A DNA stretch of 64,000 nt from NCBI GenBank assembly GCA_016872725.1, contig VGZC01000014.1:38887-102886 (forward strand), in the 5' to 3' direction. Origin of the DNA: Planctomycetota bacterium. GTDB lineage: Bacteria; Planctomycetota; Planctomycetia; Pirellulales; Pirellulaceae. The position numbers and the translations under genes are program-made. Shown one piece after another: positions 8,483-18,255 of the stretch. Positions within the stretch are counted from its first letter, which is position 1. Every line of letters starts with the position of its first letter. The notes below the pieces were generated by a model. It was not told the origin of the DNA, made no database searches, and saw nothing but the letters and a program-made list of their open reading frames with translations.

Positions 8483-11400
8483 ATGCCCATGCACGGTTTC
8501 GCCCCATCGGTCGCCTCGGCCCATCGGCGACGATCGCTCGCCTTCCGCTTGCCGTTCTTCCTGCTCATCGCCGTGGGAGCGCCGCACGCGTCGAACGCGG
8601 TCGATCCGGACCGATACCGGCTCCACGATCCGGAGCTCGCGGTCGTTTCGATCGATCGATCGCCCAACGAGTCCTTCTTGTCGGTCAAAGCGGATCCGGC
8701 GGGACGGATCTTCGTCGGCGGCCGCGAGGCGCTCTTCGTGTACGAGCCGTTGCCGGACGGCGGCTACGCGGCGCGCCGGGAACTTTTTCGGTTTCCCCGC
8801 GATTCGTGGATCTACGACATCGAATTCCGCGGGAACGACCTGTATGTGCTGACCCTTTCCGCGCTCTACGTCTTTCGCGACGGTGTCGTGCGCCGGGACG
8901 CCATGCGTCCCGAACGCATTCTGTGGGGGCTTCCCGACTGGCACGTTCACCAGGCCTTCCATGGTCTCGCCTGGGGACTCGACGGCGATCTCTATCTTTC
9001 GCTCGGCGACTTGCTCGTCTGGTACGGCGACTTCTCGCGCCCCGACCATTTTGGACATTGGACTTTTTTCGGTGGCCCCCGCGCGGAACGTACGGCGTAC
9101 ACGGGCGTGGGCGGCATCTTGCGTTGCCGGCCCGACGGCAGCCGGCTCGAAGTGGTCGCAGGCGGCACGCGCAACAGTTGCGGGATCGCGTTCGACACGT
9201 TCGGAAATCTCTTTACGAACGACAACGACCACGAGGGCCTCCCGACCGAATTCGTGCCGGGTCGCCTCCTGCATGTTGTTCCGCAAGCCGATTTCGCGTG
9301 GCCTCGCGGGTGGATGGCCGAGCGGGCTCCCGGCCGGTCCGACCTGCTCGAGACCATGGTGGCCGACTTGGGCCGATATGTGCCGGTCGGCCAGACGTAT
9401 TACGACGAGTCGTATCTTCCCGACCGCCACCGCGGCAACCTGTTTGTCGCCCGGTGGGGCAGGCGGACCCTGGCCCGTTATCCGATCCGCGCGCGGGGCG
9501 CGAGTTTCGCCGCCGAGGAAATCACCGTGCTCGAGGGCTTTGATACGACAAGGCCGGTGGGAGTCGCCGTCGGGCGCGGAGGCCGGCTCTTCGCCACGCT
9601 GGCCGACATGGCGCATAACGAAGGCTCTCCCGTCTATCCGAGCGAACTGGTCATGATCACCCGCTCGGACGACGCGCCGACGCATCCGTTCAAGCCGCGG
9701 GATCTTGTCGCGCAATCGGAAGACGCGCTGTATGCGGATGTCGCCGATGGTGCATCGTGGATCGCGCGTCGAGCCCACCTCGAACTTCTGCGGCGAGGCG
9801 GTTCTGCTCTGGAGCGCGCGGAACAGGAGCTTGGCTCGTCGCGCGATCCCGCGCATGCGGGCCGGCTGCTTTGGTTGGCCGCCGCCTTTTCGGCGAAGGC
9901 GGACGCCGCGGGTCGCGAGGCGTTCCTCGATCGGCTCGCGCCGCGGATCGATTCCGAATCTCCCGAACTCGGCGCGCTCGCCGTACGGGTCGCCGCCAAT
10001 TTCTTCGCGGACGAGCCTCGTTCCCGCGCGCTGTTCCTGCGCGCGGTGCGTCATCCCCAGGCCCGCGTGCGGTTGGCGGCGATCGAGGGCGCATTCCGCG
10101 CGACGCCCTCCGAAGGCGATCCCCCATTCGCCGAGGCGATCGCGTCGGGACCCGCGCTCGACGCCGACACGTACCTTCGCCAATTGGGAACGCGATGGCT
10201 CGCGCAGCGCGCGGGCCCGGACGCCGTCGCACGCCTCTGCGGCGCGCCCGACGCCGGATCACGGCTCGCCGGGACGCTGGCCGCCGGGTTCCGATTGACG
10301 GCGCCCGAGCCGACAAGCGCCCTGGATGCGTCGCTCCCGCTCCAGCCGTGGCAGTCGGACGATCCGTATCGCGTTGAATACGCCGACGGAACGGTCGACT
10401 TGCGGGAACTCGGACGAATCGGCGTGTTCACCACGGCCGAACATTGGCCGATCCGCGCTTTGATGCCGGAGAACGAACGCCTTTTCCAGATGTTGGTCGA
10501 GCGGCTTGGGGACACCGACGAACGCGTGCGCCTGCAATCGGCTCATTTCCTGGGACTGCTCAAGGACCCTCGATCGGAATCGACCGTCGCGGCCGTTCGG
10601 CGGCGAAGCGAACGAGAGCAACTCGGCCAAGCGCCGCTCACCGCGGTCGGCCACGTTTGGATCCTCGGTCCGTTCGACGATCGAAGCGCCGGATTCGCCA
10701 CGATCCACGAACCCGAACAACAGCCGATCGATCTGAACCGAGCGTACGGAGACGGTTCGTTCCGTTGGCGGAAACTCGCCGCGCGGACGTTGTTCGACTT
10801 CCGAGCGGCGCTTGGCGGAACGGACGGTCGGTCGGCCTACGCCTATTTCCGACTGGAAAGCCCGCGCGCCCAACAGGTGCTCCTGCTTCCCGGGTCCGAC
10901 GACGGGATTCGCGTCTGGGTCAACGGCCGCGAGGTCTGGCGGTTGGACGAGGCGCGAGGCGGCCTTCCCCTGCAGGACATCGTGTTCGCCGACTTGGAAC
11001 CGGGAACCAATGAGGTCCTGCTGCGCGTCCGCAACCACTCGGGCCAGCATCAGCTCTATTTGCACTATCGGTCGTTGAGCGGTTCGGTGTCCTGGTCGGT
11101 GCCCGAACCGTTCGATCGCGCGGGCCTTCAGGAACGGCTCAGGTCGGCCGACGAGAACGCGCGTGTGCCCGACGAGCTCCTCGCCGTCGATTGGACCGGC
11201 GACGTCGACTTGGGCGACGCGGAACGGGGCCGCAGGCTGTTTCACGAGGGACTGGGATGCGCGAAATGCCACGCCACGCGGGACTCGGCCGTCGCGGGCG
11301 GGCCGAGCCTTGCGGATGCCGGCTCGCGATTCACGATTCCCTATCTTGTTGAATCGATCCTGTTGCCCTCCCATCAGGTCAATCCGTTGTTCCGATCCAC

Positions 11401-11626
11401 TCAGATCACGACGCGGGAAGGACGGGTGTACGTCGGATTGGTCGTCGGCGAGACGGTCGACGTCGTTGAACTGTTGGCGACGGACGCCGAGCGTCACCGG
11501 ATCGAGAAGAAGTCGATCGAGACGAGACGCCTCCACGATCTTTCGCCGATGCCCGCCGGCTTGGTTCGCACGGTAGGCGAGCTGCGCGACCTCTTGGCCT
11601 ACTTGGCGGCCGATCGGACGAAGTGA
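8483..11626 (+). CDS. Secreted beta-propeller / HEAT-like / cytochrome c fusion protein
   Basis: About 1047 residues from the ATG at 8483; an ATG two codons later is equally possible. A signal peptide (FRLPFFLLIAVGAPHASNA) directs export. Residues 40-390 look like a glucose/sorbosone-dehydrogenase-type propeller of the large PVC-group family, followed by helical HEAT-like repeats (400-690), a jelly-roll-like domain (about 722-880, GSDDGIRVWVNGREV) and a cytochrome c domain with CAKCH at 926-930 and a likely Met ligand in LSPMPAGLV. Probably a periplasmic quinoprotein-like dehydrogenase or haem redox partner; substrate unknown. Such multi-domain haem proteins are typical of planctomycetes. Confidence 0.8.
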   Translation: MPMHGFAPSVASAHRRRSLAFRLPFFLLIAVGAPHASNAVDPDRYRLHDPELAVVSIDRSPNESFLSVKADPAGRIFVGGREALFVYEPLPDGGYAARRELFRFPRDSWIYDIEFRGNDLYVLTLSALYVFRDGVVRRDAMRPERILWGLPDWHVHQAFHGLAWGLDGDLYLSLGDLLVWYGDFSRPDHFGHWTFFGGPRAERTAYTGVGGILRCRPDGSRLEVVAGGTRNSCGIAFDTFGNLFTNDNDHEGLPTEFVPGRLLHVVPQADFAWPRGWMAERAPGRSDLLETMVADLGRYVPVGQTYYDESYLPDRHRGNLFVARWGRRTLARYPIRARGASFAAEEITVLEGFDTTRPVGVAVGRGGRLFATLADMAHNEGSPVYPSELVMITRSDDAPTHPFKPRDLVAQSEDALYADVADGASWIARRAHLELLRRGGSALERAEQELGSSRDPAHAGRLLWLAAAFSAKADAAGREAFLDRLAPRIDSESPELGALAVRVAANFFADEPRSRALFLRAVRHPQARVRLAAIEGAFRATPSEGDPPFAEAIASGPALDADTYLRQLGTRWLAQRAGPDAVARLCGAPDAGSRLAGTLAAGFRLTAPEPTSALDASLPLQPWQSDDPYRVEYADGTVDLRELGRIGVFTTAEHWPIRALMPENERLFQMLVERLGDTDERVRLQSAHFLGLLKDPRSESTVAAVRRRSEREQLGQAPLTAVGHVWILGPFDDRSAGFATIHEPEQQPIDLNRAYGDGSFRWRKLAARTLFDFRAALGGTDGRSAYAYFRLESPRAQQVLLLPGSDDGIRVWVNGREVWRLDEARGGLPLQDIVFADLEPGTNEVLLRVRNHSGQHQLYLHYRSLSGSVSWSVPEPFDRAGLQERLRSADENARVPDELLAVDWTGDVDLGDAERGRRLFHEGLGCAKCHATRDSAVAGGPSLADAGSRFTIPYLVESILLPSHQVNPLFRSTQITTREGRVYVGLVVGETVDVVELLATDAERHRIEKKSIETRRLHDLSPMPAGLVRTVGELRDLLAYLAADRTK

Positions 11627-12009
11627 CGACGGGAGAATGGCAAATACCAGCTCGCCCCGTTCGTGAAACCCGAAGCCGACGGCGTCCGCGGCGCGAGCCG
11701 CGGATGCCCGGAGGCGAGGGTCTTCCTTCGCGCGCGAACGTTCGGCGCGGGACGTCTTGGAACGTCGTGCTCCCGACCGCTTCACCCACAGCACGGGACC
11801 CGTGTTGAATCCAAATCGGGAGTCAGGAGTCAGGAGTGAACGCCGGTTACACCCCAGAACGCTTACGATTCAAATCCACCCTCGCGCCAAACCGAGGTTA
11901 AGGAGCAGTATCCCGACAACCGGAAACAAGCACACGCTAATCAGCAGGCCAATTACGATCCACTGATACCTGATGTGGACCCCATTGTTTGGACAGTTTT
12001 CGGGGTCGA
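11627..12009. other. 383-bp intergenic region
   Basis: Between the haem protein and the decayed surface-protein gene, which converge here. I see no convincing gene. It holds a short direct repeat (AGTCAGG twice near 11820-11836) and is less GC-rich at its right end (11880-11970). A hairpin just beyond it is listed separately. Confidence 0.6.
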
Positions 12010-13437
12010 CTAAGATAGCGCCAGCGCTGGGCGTCGCGCCGGGCGCTGGCGCGTCTTTTCAATACTCTCCTCAAACACCTCGAAGGGCGTCCGGTCTCGA
12101 GGTCTCTGGGGCGGAAGGACGAGTTGCCCCGGCACTCCGTCGAGTTCGTAATCGATCGTCGTATCGAGCACGACCTCGCGGCTCTCACCCGGCAGCATGC
12201 CGACGATCGTCGAGCGCCAGCCGAGGTCCAAGGGAACCGATCCCGGAGCAAGCAGGACATCCCAGACCACCGTATCGTAGTCGACTCCGCGCAGGATCCC
12301 GCGCGGCGCCTTCGAGAACGATCCTTCATCCAGGATGACCCCCGTGCCGAGCGGAATGCGAGCCCGCGCGACGGCCGGAATGGCGACGGGGGCGCCGGGT
12401 TGAAGCCGATAGATGACCACGCCCTGCGGCGTCGGAGCGTAGATGAACTCGGAATCGGCGGCGAGCCGAGCCATCACACCGGTGAAAACGAACGGTTCGA
12501 TTTCGGACAGCACGGGGTTTGTCGGATCGGACGTGTCGGCCAGATGCAACCGGATATTGGAACCAAGGCCGCCGCCTCCGCCGCACGCGAAGAGACCGCC
12601 TTCCACGCGCACAGGTCGCCCCGGAACGCGCGGCGCCGCGCCGATCGCGCGCGTGCCGATCAACGTCGGAGCACGCGGGTCGGTGATATCCAGCGTCCCG
12701 ACCACGGTGTCTCCCGTGAACGAGAAGTCGGTTGCCGTGTCCTTGAAGTTCCCGCTGTTGGCCGTGACGAACGCGATGGTGCCGTCGATCGCGATCCCCA
12801 GGATCTGATTGGTGCCCGGAACCCGCAGATCGCCGACGACCGTCATCCAACCGGGATCCGCCGGATCGATGTTCACGGCCCGCACAAGCCCCTCGCCCGT
12901 TTGCGTGTTGGTGCCTTCCGACGTCGAACCGCGATCAGCAGGGTCGTATCGGATGCCTTCACCGCCGACCAGACAAACGACTCGCCGCCGTTCGGATCGC
13001 AGCCCGAATACGCGGGTCCGATTCCGTCGTTGTTCGTGCCGTTCGTGTTGAAGAGGACGCGTTCGAGAAACGGCGACGGATACGGATTCAATCACCACGT
13101 CGGGAGCGAGCGTCGCCGTCAAGCCGACGTCCGCGACGTAGTGTTCCGTGTCCCGGGCATCCGCGGCCGCGGTTTCCGCGTATTCCCCTCCCGCCGCGAG
13201 TCCCACGGTGTGCGAGACTCTGCCGACCTCCATGTCCCACCGGTCCAACCGGTCGTCCAACGACAGATAGACCACATCGACCCAAGGTTCCGCCGGAGCC
13301 GCGTTCGCGGACAGATTCCGCACGCGATACGCGATGGAGACGGGGGCGTCCCAAAAGGCCGTCGCGGGATAGGCATCGATCGAAGTCGCGAGATCCACCG
13401 ACGGGGAATCGGATGGAAAGAAGGCCTTGGGGGACAA
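12010..13437 (-). pseudogene. Decayed cell-surface protein (CARDB-like plus LVIVD-like repeats), two frameshifts
   Basis: A 475-codon frame with no proper start (TTG at 13437) or signal peptide. Residues 15-105 resemble a CARDB-type adhesion domain (YRVRNLSANAAPAEPWVDVVYLS); the remainder resembles LVIVD-type propeller repeats (VVGTLDITDPRAPTLIGT, LHLADTSDPTNPVLS). Between about 13085 and 12925 this frame turns into Arg-rich nonsense, while the next frame reads sensibly through PFLERVLFNTNGTNNDG and GGESFVWSAVKASDTT before the original frame resumes at STSEGTNTQTGEG. So there are two indels of opposite sign. The N-terminus is also missing and the C-terminal tail is encoded by a hairpin. Best read as a broken fragment of a large extracellular protein, or as an assembly error. 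Confidence 0.7.
12018..12058 (+). terminator. Candidate intrinsic terminator hairpin
   Basis: Perfect 10-bp stem GCGCCAGCGC / GCGCTGGCGC (12018-12027 and 12043-12052) with a 15-nt loop, followed on the plus strand by TCTTTT. It could end transcription arriving from the haem-protein gene, about 390 bp upstream. On the minus strand it is read as the last codons of the decayed gene. Confidence 0.5.
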
Positions 13438-13614
13438 TCAATCATCACACGGCAATCGCGAACCGGTTGCGTCGCGCCCCTTCGCCGTTCGACCTACGGT
13501 CTGACTCGAATCCTCCGCAAGGAGTGGGGTGCAGGAAGTCGGACCTCGGCGGCGGCGAGACGAACGCCGCTGGACTTCGTGTTAACGCGTTCGCTTTTCA
13601 TGACCCGATCCAGA

Positions 13615-13642
13615 TTGTCGCAAAAAAAGTGGGGACTAGAAT
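13615..13642 (+). promoter_or_regulatory. Candidate sigma-70 promoter of the protease gene
   Basis: TTGTCG (13615-13620), 16-bp spacer including a run of seven A, then TAGAAT (13637-13642), 32 bp before the protease ATG at 13675. Close to consensus at both hexamers and stands out in this GC-rich sequence. Confidence 0.45.
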
Positions 13643-13674
13643 GAGCCGATCATCAATCGTCGGGGAACAGGTCG

Positions 13675-15201
13675 ATGAAGCGGTGGGTTGTTGCCGGAGT
13701 TCTCGTGGCGGGCGTGGCGGGAATCGCCGTCTGGACCGGCCGCGCTCCGGTTCCAAGCGATACACATGCCCAGCCGGCGACACCGTTGCGGGACGGAGGC
13801 GCGCTGTCGGCCGGCGTTCCCGTGACCGGTAGGGTCGTCTCCGAACCCGATGGCCGAACGACGTTCACGCTCGATGTGCCCGACGATGTGACGTTCGTCG
13901 AGATCCGCATCACGAAGGCGCCGACCGACCTCGATTTGCATGTCACGTTCAATCAACCGGTTGACGACATCGGCGCATCCGATTTGACGGCCGCGACCGA
14001 GTCGCACAACGAATCGGTTCGCCTGAGCGTTTGGGACGACGTGCCTCTCGAGGCGGGCACCTACTACGTCGACGTCGTGCCGTCGCCGCGCGGTTTGCCT
14101 CGCGTGAACGGGCGTCCCGTGGATGGGGACATTGCGTTCGAGATCGTCGCCGAGACGGTGCGTTCGGGAGAGCCCGCACGCCTATCGATCGGACGGGCGC
14201 GGCGCGGGACGCTGAGCCGCGAGAATGGTTTTGGAGGGCTCTTTGTGGCCGAAGCGGGCGAAGGGATGGACGGCCTTCGCATCGACTTGGCCGACGCGTC
14301 CACGTCGCTCGAACTGTATGTCAGCCGGGAAGGACCCGTCGCGTTCGACGGCAACTCCGAAATCCGGCTCGACGGCATTGAAAGCCGAAAATTCCTGTGG
14401 CTTGACGCGCATTCCGATCCTCCGCTCGAATCGGGACCGTATTACATCGCGGTCGTCGATCGCTATCAGTCCGATGCGCCGGTCGACTTCACGCTGATCG
14501 CTTCCGGATCCAATGCGCCTCCCGACGAATGGCTCACGATCCCTCCATGGGAGCCCACGGCCGATCCATGGGAAACGGCGTTGCGGGCGACCGTCGAGTT
14601 GATCACGCCGGCGGGTGGCGGAAGCGGCGTGCTCGTCGACGCCAAGGGACTCATTGTGACGAACCGCCACGTGATCGAGGATACGTCGGGCGGCTTGCCT
14701 GGCGAGAACGGCGTGATTGTCGCGGTCGCCGTCGATCCGCGGCGTCCGCCGGTCGACATGTACCGGGGCACGGTCATCCACGCGGACAAGCCGTTGGACC
14801 TTGCGATCGTCGAAATCACGCAAGGTTATTATGGACAGCCTTTGCCGACACCCCATCCGTTCCCGTTCGTTCCGATTCGCGAAGGACCATTGCCTCGGAT
14901 CGGCGAACCGTTGACGGTAGCGGGTTATCCGTGGATTGGAGGCACGACCGGCCGCGTGACGCTCACCGTCGCCAAGGGAGTCGTTTCGGGATTCGAATAC
15001 CACGGCTCGGTCGCCATGATGAAGACCGATGCGGACTTCCATCCGGGCCATTCGGGCGGCCCCGTGCTCGACGATCAGCATCGATTGGTCGGCATCGCGT
15101 CCGAGACGGTCGAAGAGGAATTGGCGGCGGGGAAGATCGGGTTCGCGCGACCGATCGAGTCCTTGCCCGCCGAATGGCGGAAGCGGATCGGCGGCCGTTG
15201 A
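13675..15201 (+). CDS. Secreted trypsin-like serine protease with two PPC-like domains
   Basis: 508 residues. The N-terminal hydrophobic segment (VVAGVLVAGVAGIAVW) is a signal peptide or anchor. Two beta-sandwich repeats of about 110 residues follow (45-160 and 165-275), each with a GTYYV / GPYYIAV block typical of bacterial pre-peptidase C-terminal domains. The protease domain spans about 300-500 with a full triad: His332 (VTNRHVI), Asp375 (LDLAIVEI) and Ser460 (GHSGGPVLD), as in the trypsin/DegP fold but with no PDZ domain. Likely a periplasmic or cell-surface endopeptidase. It is a single-gene unit, with its own candidate promoter and convergent with acpS. Confidence 0.85.
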   Translation: MKRWVVAGVLVAGVAGIAVWTGRAPVPSDTHAQPATPLRDGGALSAGVPVTGRVVSEPDGRTTFTLDVPDDVTFVEIRITKAPTDLDLHVTFNQPVDDIGASDLTAATESHNESVRLSVWDDVPLEAGTYYVDVVPSPRGLPRVNGRPVDGDIAFEIVAETVRSGEPARLSIGRARRGTLSRENGFGGLFVAEAGEGMDGLRIDLADASTSLELYVSREGPVAFDGNSEIRLDGIESRKFLWLDAHSDPPLESGPYYIAVVDRYQSDAPVDFTLIASGSNAPPDEWLTIPPWEPTADPWETALRATVELITPAGGGSGVLVDAKGLIVTNRHVIEDTSGGLPGENGVIVAVAVDPRRPPVDMYRGTVIHADKPLDLAIVEITQGYYGQPLPTPHPFPFVPIREGPLPRIGEPLTVAGYPWIGGTTGRVTLTVAKGVVSGFEYHGSVAMMKTDADFHPGHSGGPVLDDQHRLVGIASETVEEELAAGKIGFARPIESLPAEWRKRIGGR

Positions 15202-15246
15202 GTCCTGAGTGAACCGGCGGCGAACCGCGATCGGGATCGGCCTCGC

Positions 15247-15639
15247 TCAGCCGGTTCGGGCATGGCTGACGGCGATCGCGGTCGCGACGGCGTGCGTGCG
15301 GCAATGGCTCAGGCTCAGCATCACGTCGCTGACGCTCGCCCGGTCGACCAGTTCGCGGATGATGCCGTGCGGAACCAGGATCGGGCGTTCCGCGTCGACG
15401 AGGATCTCGACGTCGTGCCACGACATGCCGCGGCGCCAGGATGCGCCGAGCGACTTCAGGGCGGCCTGCTTGCCCGCCCAATGCGCGGCGAAATGCTGGG
15501 TCGCCGCGGAGCGTCCGCTGCAATATTGGATCTCGCCCGGCGCGAACACGCGTTGCAGGAACGCCTCTCCGTGCCGCTCGATGAGCTGCGCGATCCGAAG
15601 GCATTCGATGATGTCGTTTCCGACGCCGACGATATGCAT
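15247..15639 (-). CDS. acpS: Holo-[acyl-carrier-protein] synthase
   Basis: 130 residues. It transfers 4'-phosphopantetheine from CoA to apo-ACP. The N-terminal metal-binding motif VGNDIIE with Asp9, and the second motif WAGKQAALKSLG, identify the family. In the second motif the usual KEA glutamate, a Mg2+ ligand in characterised enzymes, is Gln58 here (codon CAG). The C-terminal MLSLSHCRTHAVATAIA block is conserved. Last gene of the pyrD-trpS-acpS run, 72 bp after trpS. The Glu to Gln change may lower or alter activity; otherwise the protein looks intact. Confidence 0.88.
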   Translation of the reverse strand: MHIVGVGNDIIECLRIAQLIERHGEAFLQRVFAPGEIQYCSGRSAATQHFAAHWAGKQAALKSLGASWRRGMSWHDVEILVDAERPILVPHGIIRELVDRASVSDVMLSLSHCRTHAVATAIAVSHARTG

Positions 15640-15711
15640 ACCGCACCTCGGTCGATCGCGCCGCGGCGCCCGTTTGGAAACGCGGCGCGTCCGCGGTCGA
15701 CGAGCGCCGCG

Positions 15712-16689
15712 TCAGGGTGCCCGGTCGACCTTCAAGCCCATGGCAGCCTGCGCCCGATCGAGAACCTGCCTTGCCTTGCGCCGCGCCCGTTCCGCGCCGG
15801 CCGCCAGAACATCGGCGACCCGCTTGGGATTGGCTTCGAGATCCTCGCGACGCGCGCGGGCCTCGGCGAAATACGCTTCGGCCAGGTCGGCCAACCCTTT
15901 CTTCACTTCCCCGTATCCAAAACCGCCTCGGCGATACGTCGCATCCATGGCCGCGCGCTGATCGGGCGGGGCGAACAGCGCGAACAGCGCGAACAGGTGG
16001 TCGTCGGCGGGATCCTTGGGCTCTTCCATGGGCCGCGCGTCGGTGACGATCCGCATGATTTTTTTGCGGGCCGCCTTCGGGTCCTCGAAGATCTCGATCG
16101 TGTTGTTGTAGCTCTTGGACATTTTGCCGCCGTCGAGTCCCGGGACTTTCGCCGCGTGTTCGAGGACTTTCGCCTTGGGCATGACGAACACGTCGCCGTA
16201 CCGATGATTGAAGCTCCGCGCGAGGTCGCGGCAAACCTCGATGTGCTGGATCTGGTCCTCGCCGACCGGAACGGCGTCGGCGTCGTACGCGAGGATGTCG
16301 GCCGCCATCAACACGGGATAGGTGAACAGACCGGCGTCGGCGGTGATCCCTTTCTCCTTCTTCTCCTTGAAGGCATGGCACCGTTCGAGCAATCCGAGCG
16401 GAGTGCCCGTCATGAGGAGCCAGCAGAGCTCGGAGACCTCGGGCACGTCCGATTGAAGGAAGAGCGCGGCGCGATCGGGATCGAGACCGAGCGCGAGCAG
16501 ATCGACGGCCGCGTCCCAGGAAAGGCGACGCAGCGTTTCGGGATCGCGGATCGTCGTGAGCGCGTGCAGATTGGCGATGAAGTAGTACGCCTCCTGCCCC
16601 TGCTGCAGCTCGATGTACTGCCGGATCGCGCCGAAGTAGTTTCCCCAATGGAACCGACCGGTCGGCTGGATGCCCGAAAGGACTCGCAT
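15712..16689 (-). CDS. trpS: Tryptophanyl-tRNA synthetase
   Basis: 325 residues, the normal size of the bacterial class Ic enzyme. HWGN at 14-17 is the HIGH signature and KMSKS at 189-193 is intact. The tryptophan/ATP pocket blocks [29 protein letters not shown] and GEDQIQHIE are all present. It charges tRNA-Trp in the cytoplasm. The C-terminal end is Arg/Ala-rich and helical. It lies 71 bp downstream of pyrD and 72 bp upstream of acpS on the same strand. Confidence 0.96.
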   Translation of the reverse strand: MRVLSGIQPTGRFHWGNYFGAIRQYIELQQGQEAYYFIANLHALTTIRDPETLRRLSWDAAVDLLALGLDPDRAALFLQSDVPEVSELCWLLMTGTPLGLLERCHAFKEKKEKGITADAGLFTYPVLMAADILAYDADAVPVGEDQIQHIEVCRDLARSFNHRYGDVFVMPKAKVLEHAAKVPGLDGGKMSKSYNNTIEIFEDPKAARKKIMRIVTDARPMEEPKDPADDHLFALFALFAPPDQRAAMDATYRRGGFGYGEVKKGLADLAEAYFAEARARREDLEANPKRVADVLAAGAERARRKARQVLDRAQAAMGLKVDRAP

Positions 16690-16760
16690 ATCGTCTCCCG
16701 TATTCGGACCGACCCCGGATTGGGCGTGCGAGGAAAAGGCGCCGCGCGCCGGAAACCGCC

Positions 16761-17720
16761 CTACGCGGGACCTCGCGCGCCGGGCCTCGCCAGACCTTCC
16801 AACGATCCGACAATCTCGATAACGCTCCGCGCGCCGAGCTCGCGGACCGCGTCGGGCAACCCGTCGAGGATGCGCGTCGAGACGGTCGGATCATAGTAGT
16901 TCGCCGTCCCGATCTGCACGGCCGATGCGCCGGTGACGAGGAACTCCATGACGTCGTCGATCGACCCGATGCCTCCGATTCCGATCAAGGGCGTCGAGAC
17001 CCGCTCGGCCACCTGATAGATGCACCGCAGGGCGATCGGTTTGATGGCGGGTCCGCTCAATCCGCCGATCCGGTTTCCCAACAGGGGACGCCTCGCGCGC
17101 CAGTCGACGGCCATCCCAAGCACCGTGTTGATGAGCGAAATGCCGTCGGTTCCTCCCTCCGTCGCGCCTTCGGCGATGTCGGCGATCCGTGTCACGTTGG
17201 GTGTGAGCTTGGTGAGGATCGCCGTATCGGTGGCGCCGCGGACGCGCGAAACGACGCGCCGGCATTTCTCCGCGTCCGCTCCAAAATCCACGCCGTGCGC
17301 CACGTTCGGGCAGGAGATGTTCAGTTCGAGCGCCGCGATCCCCGGTTCGATCGCCAGACGATCGGCCATGCGGACGAACTCGTCCTCGGTTCTCCCCGCA
17401 ATGCTCACGATCACGGCCGAACCAAGCCCGCGAAGGTAGGGCAAATGATGGGCAATGAACGCTTCGATGCCGTCGTTGTCCAAACCGATCGAATTCAAGA
17501 GGCCGGCCGCCGTCTCGACCGTCCGCCACGGCGCGTTGCCGATGCGCGGTTCCCAAGTGATCGTCTTGGGGAGCACGCCGCCGAGCCGGCCCAGATCGAC
17601 GACCCGCTCCATCTCCCGCGCGTACCCGAACGTGCCCGCAGCCACCAGGATGGGGTTGGGCAACCGCAGCCGCCCGATCGGAACGGCCAAATCCACGTCG
17701 GACCGACTTGTCTCGGACAT
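16761..17720 (-). CDS. pyrD: Dihydroorotate dehydrogenase, class 1B type
   Basis: About 319 residues from the ATG at 17720 ([13 protein letters not shown]). A GTG at 17774 would add 18 residues but is less likely. It oxidises dihydroorotate to orotate in pyrimidine synthesis. FMN-barrel motifs are clear: [12 protein letters not shown], the catalytic-Cys loop [35 protein letters not shown] and IGIGGI followed by [12 protein letters not shown]. Cysteine rather than serine in the NISCPN loop and the short N-terminus place it in class 1. Class 1B enzymes need a PyrK subunit, which is not in this window. Confidence 0.94.
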   Translation of the reverse strand: MSETSRSDVDLAVPIGRLRLPNPILVAAGTFGYAREMERVVDLGRLGGVLPKTITWEPRIGNAPWRTVETAAGLLNSIGLDNDGIEAFIAHHLPYLRGLGSAVIVSIAGRTEDEFVRMADRLAIEPGIAALELNISCPNVAHGVDFGADAEKCRRVVSRVRGATDTAILTKLTPNVTRIADIAEGATEGGTDGISLINTVLGMAVDWRARRPLLGNRIGGLSGPAIKPIALRCIYQVAERVSTPLIGIGGIGSIDDVMEFLVTGASAVQIGTANYYDPTVSTRILDGLPDAVRELGARSVIEIVGSLEGLARPGARGPA

Positions 17721-17888
17721 CACGTCACTTCGGGTCCACTCGGAACGCGAACCGGACTCGCCGACTTCGATCACCGGTCGGCGCGACTCCAGCGCACGAA
17801 CGCATCGTACCGAGGGATCATGGCGTCCGCCACGGGATACGAACGGTTCGGCGGACCGATCCCATCGTATCGGAGACGCGCCGACCCA

Positions 17889-18107
17889 CTAAATGACGCC
17901 GCCGTGTGTCCGTTGGGGCGTCATGTGATCGGGCTGATCGAGGAACCAAATGCGTTCCCATTCCAGCAACATCGCCCGGAAATTCTCGGACGTGAAGATC
18001 AACTGCTGGGTACGGACACTCGGGTCTCCCGAATAGATCGGAAGGACACAACCGACGCTCGTGCTGAGCACCAAGCCAACCAGCACCGCACAGGCGAGCC
18101 TACGCAT
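17889..18107 (-). CDS. Small predicted lipoprotein, conserved-looking, unknown function
   Basis: 72 residues. The ATG at 18107 is fixed by a perfect AGGAGG at 18115-18120, seven bases upstream; a longer frame (18134) exists but would bury that site. The signal peptide MRRLACAVLVGLVLSTSVGC ends at a lipobox Cys. The mature part is about 53 residues with WERIWFLDQPDHMTP and a RTHGGVI end. I associate short lipoproteins of this pattern with planctomycetes, but no function is known to me. It lies between the HU-like gene and pyrD on the same strand. Confidence 0.75.
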   Translation of the reverse strand: MRRLACAVLVGLVLSTSVGCVLPIYSGDPSVRTQQLIFTSENFRAMLLEWERIWFLDQPDHMTPQRTHGGVI

Positions 18108-18255
18108 GCCACATCCTCCTTGACGTGAACTCAACTCGCCGCGCCATCTTCGCGTACGATGCGGGCAAGCCGAGCGATTTGGTCCCGTTCTTCTTCTTCC
18201 GGGGTGTTCGTGTGGGCGATCGTCGAGTATTCGGTTTGAACGGGGCGTCGGGTGG

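Noticed and set aside
8650..8664. GATCGATCGATCG runs here and near 29229
   Set aside because: Simple GATC-rich strings inside coding sequence; fit codon use and show no array.
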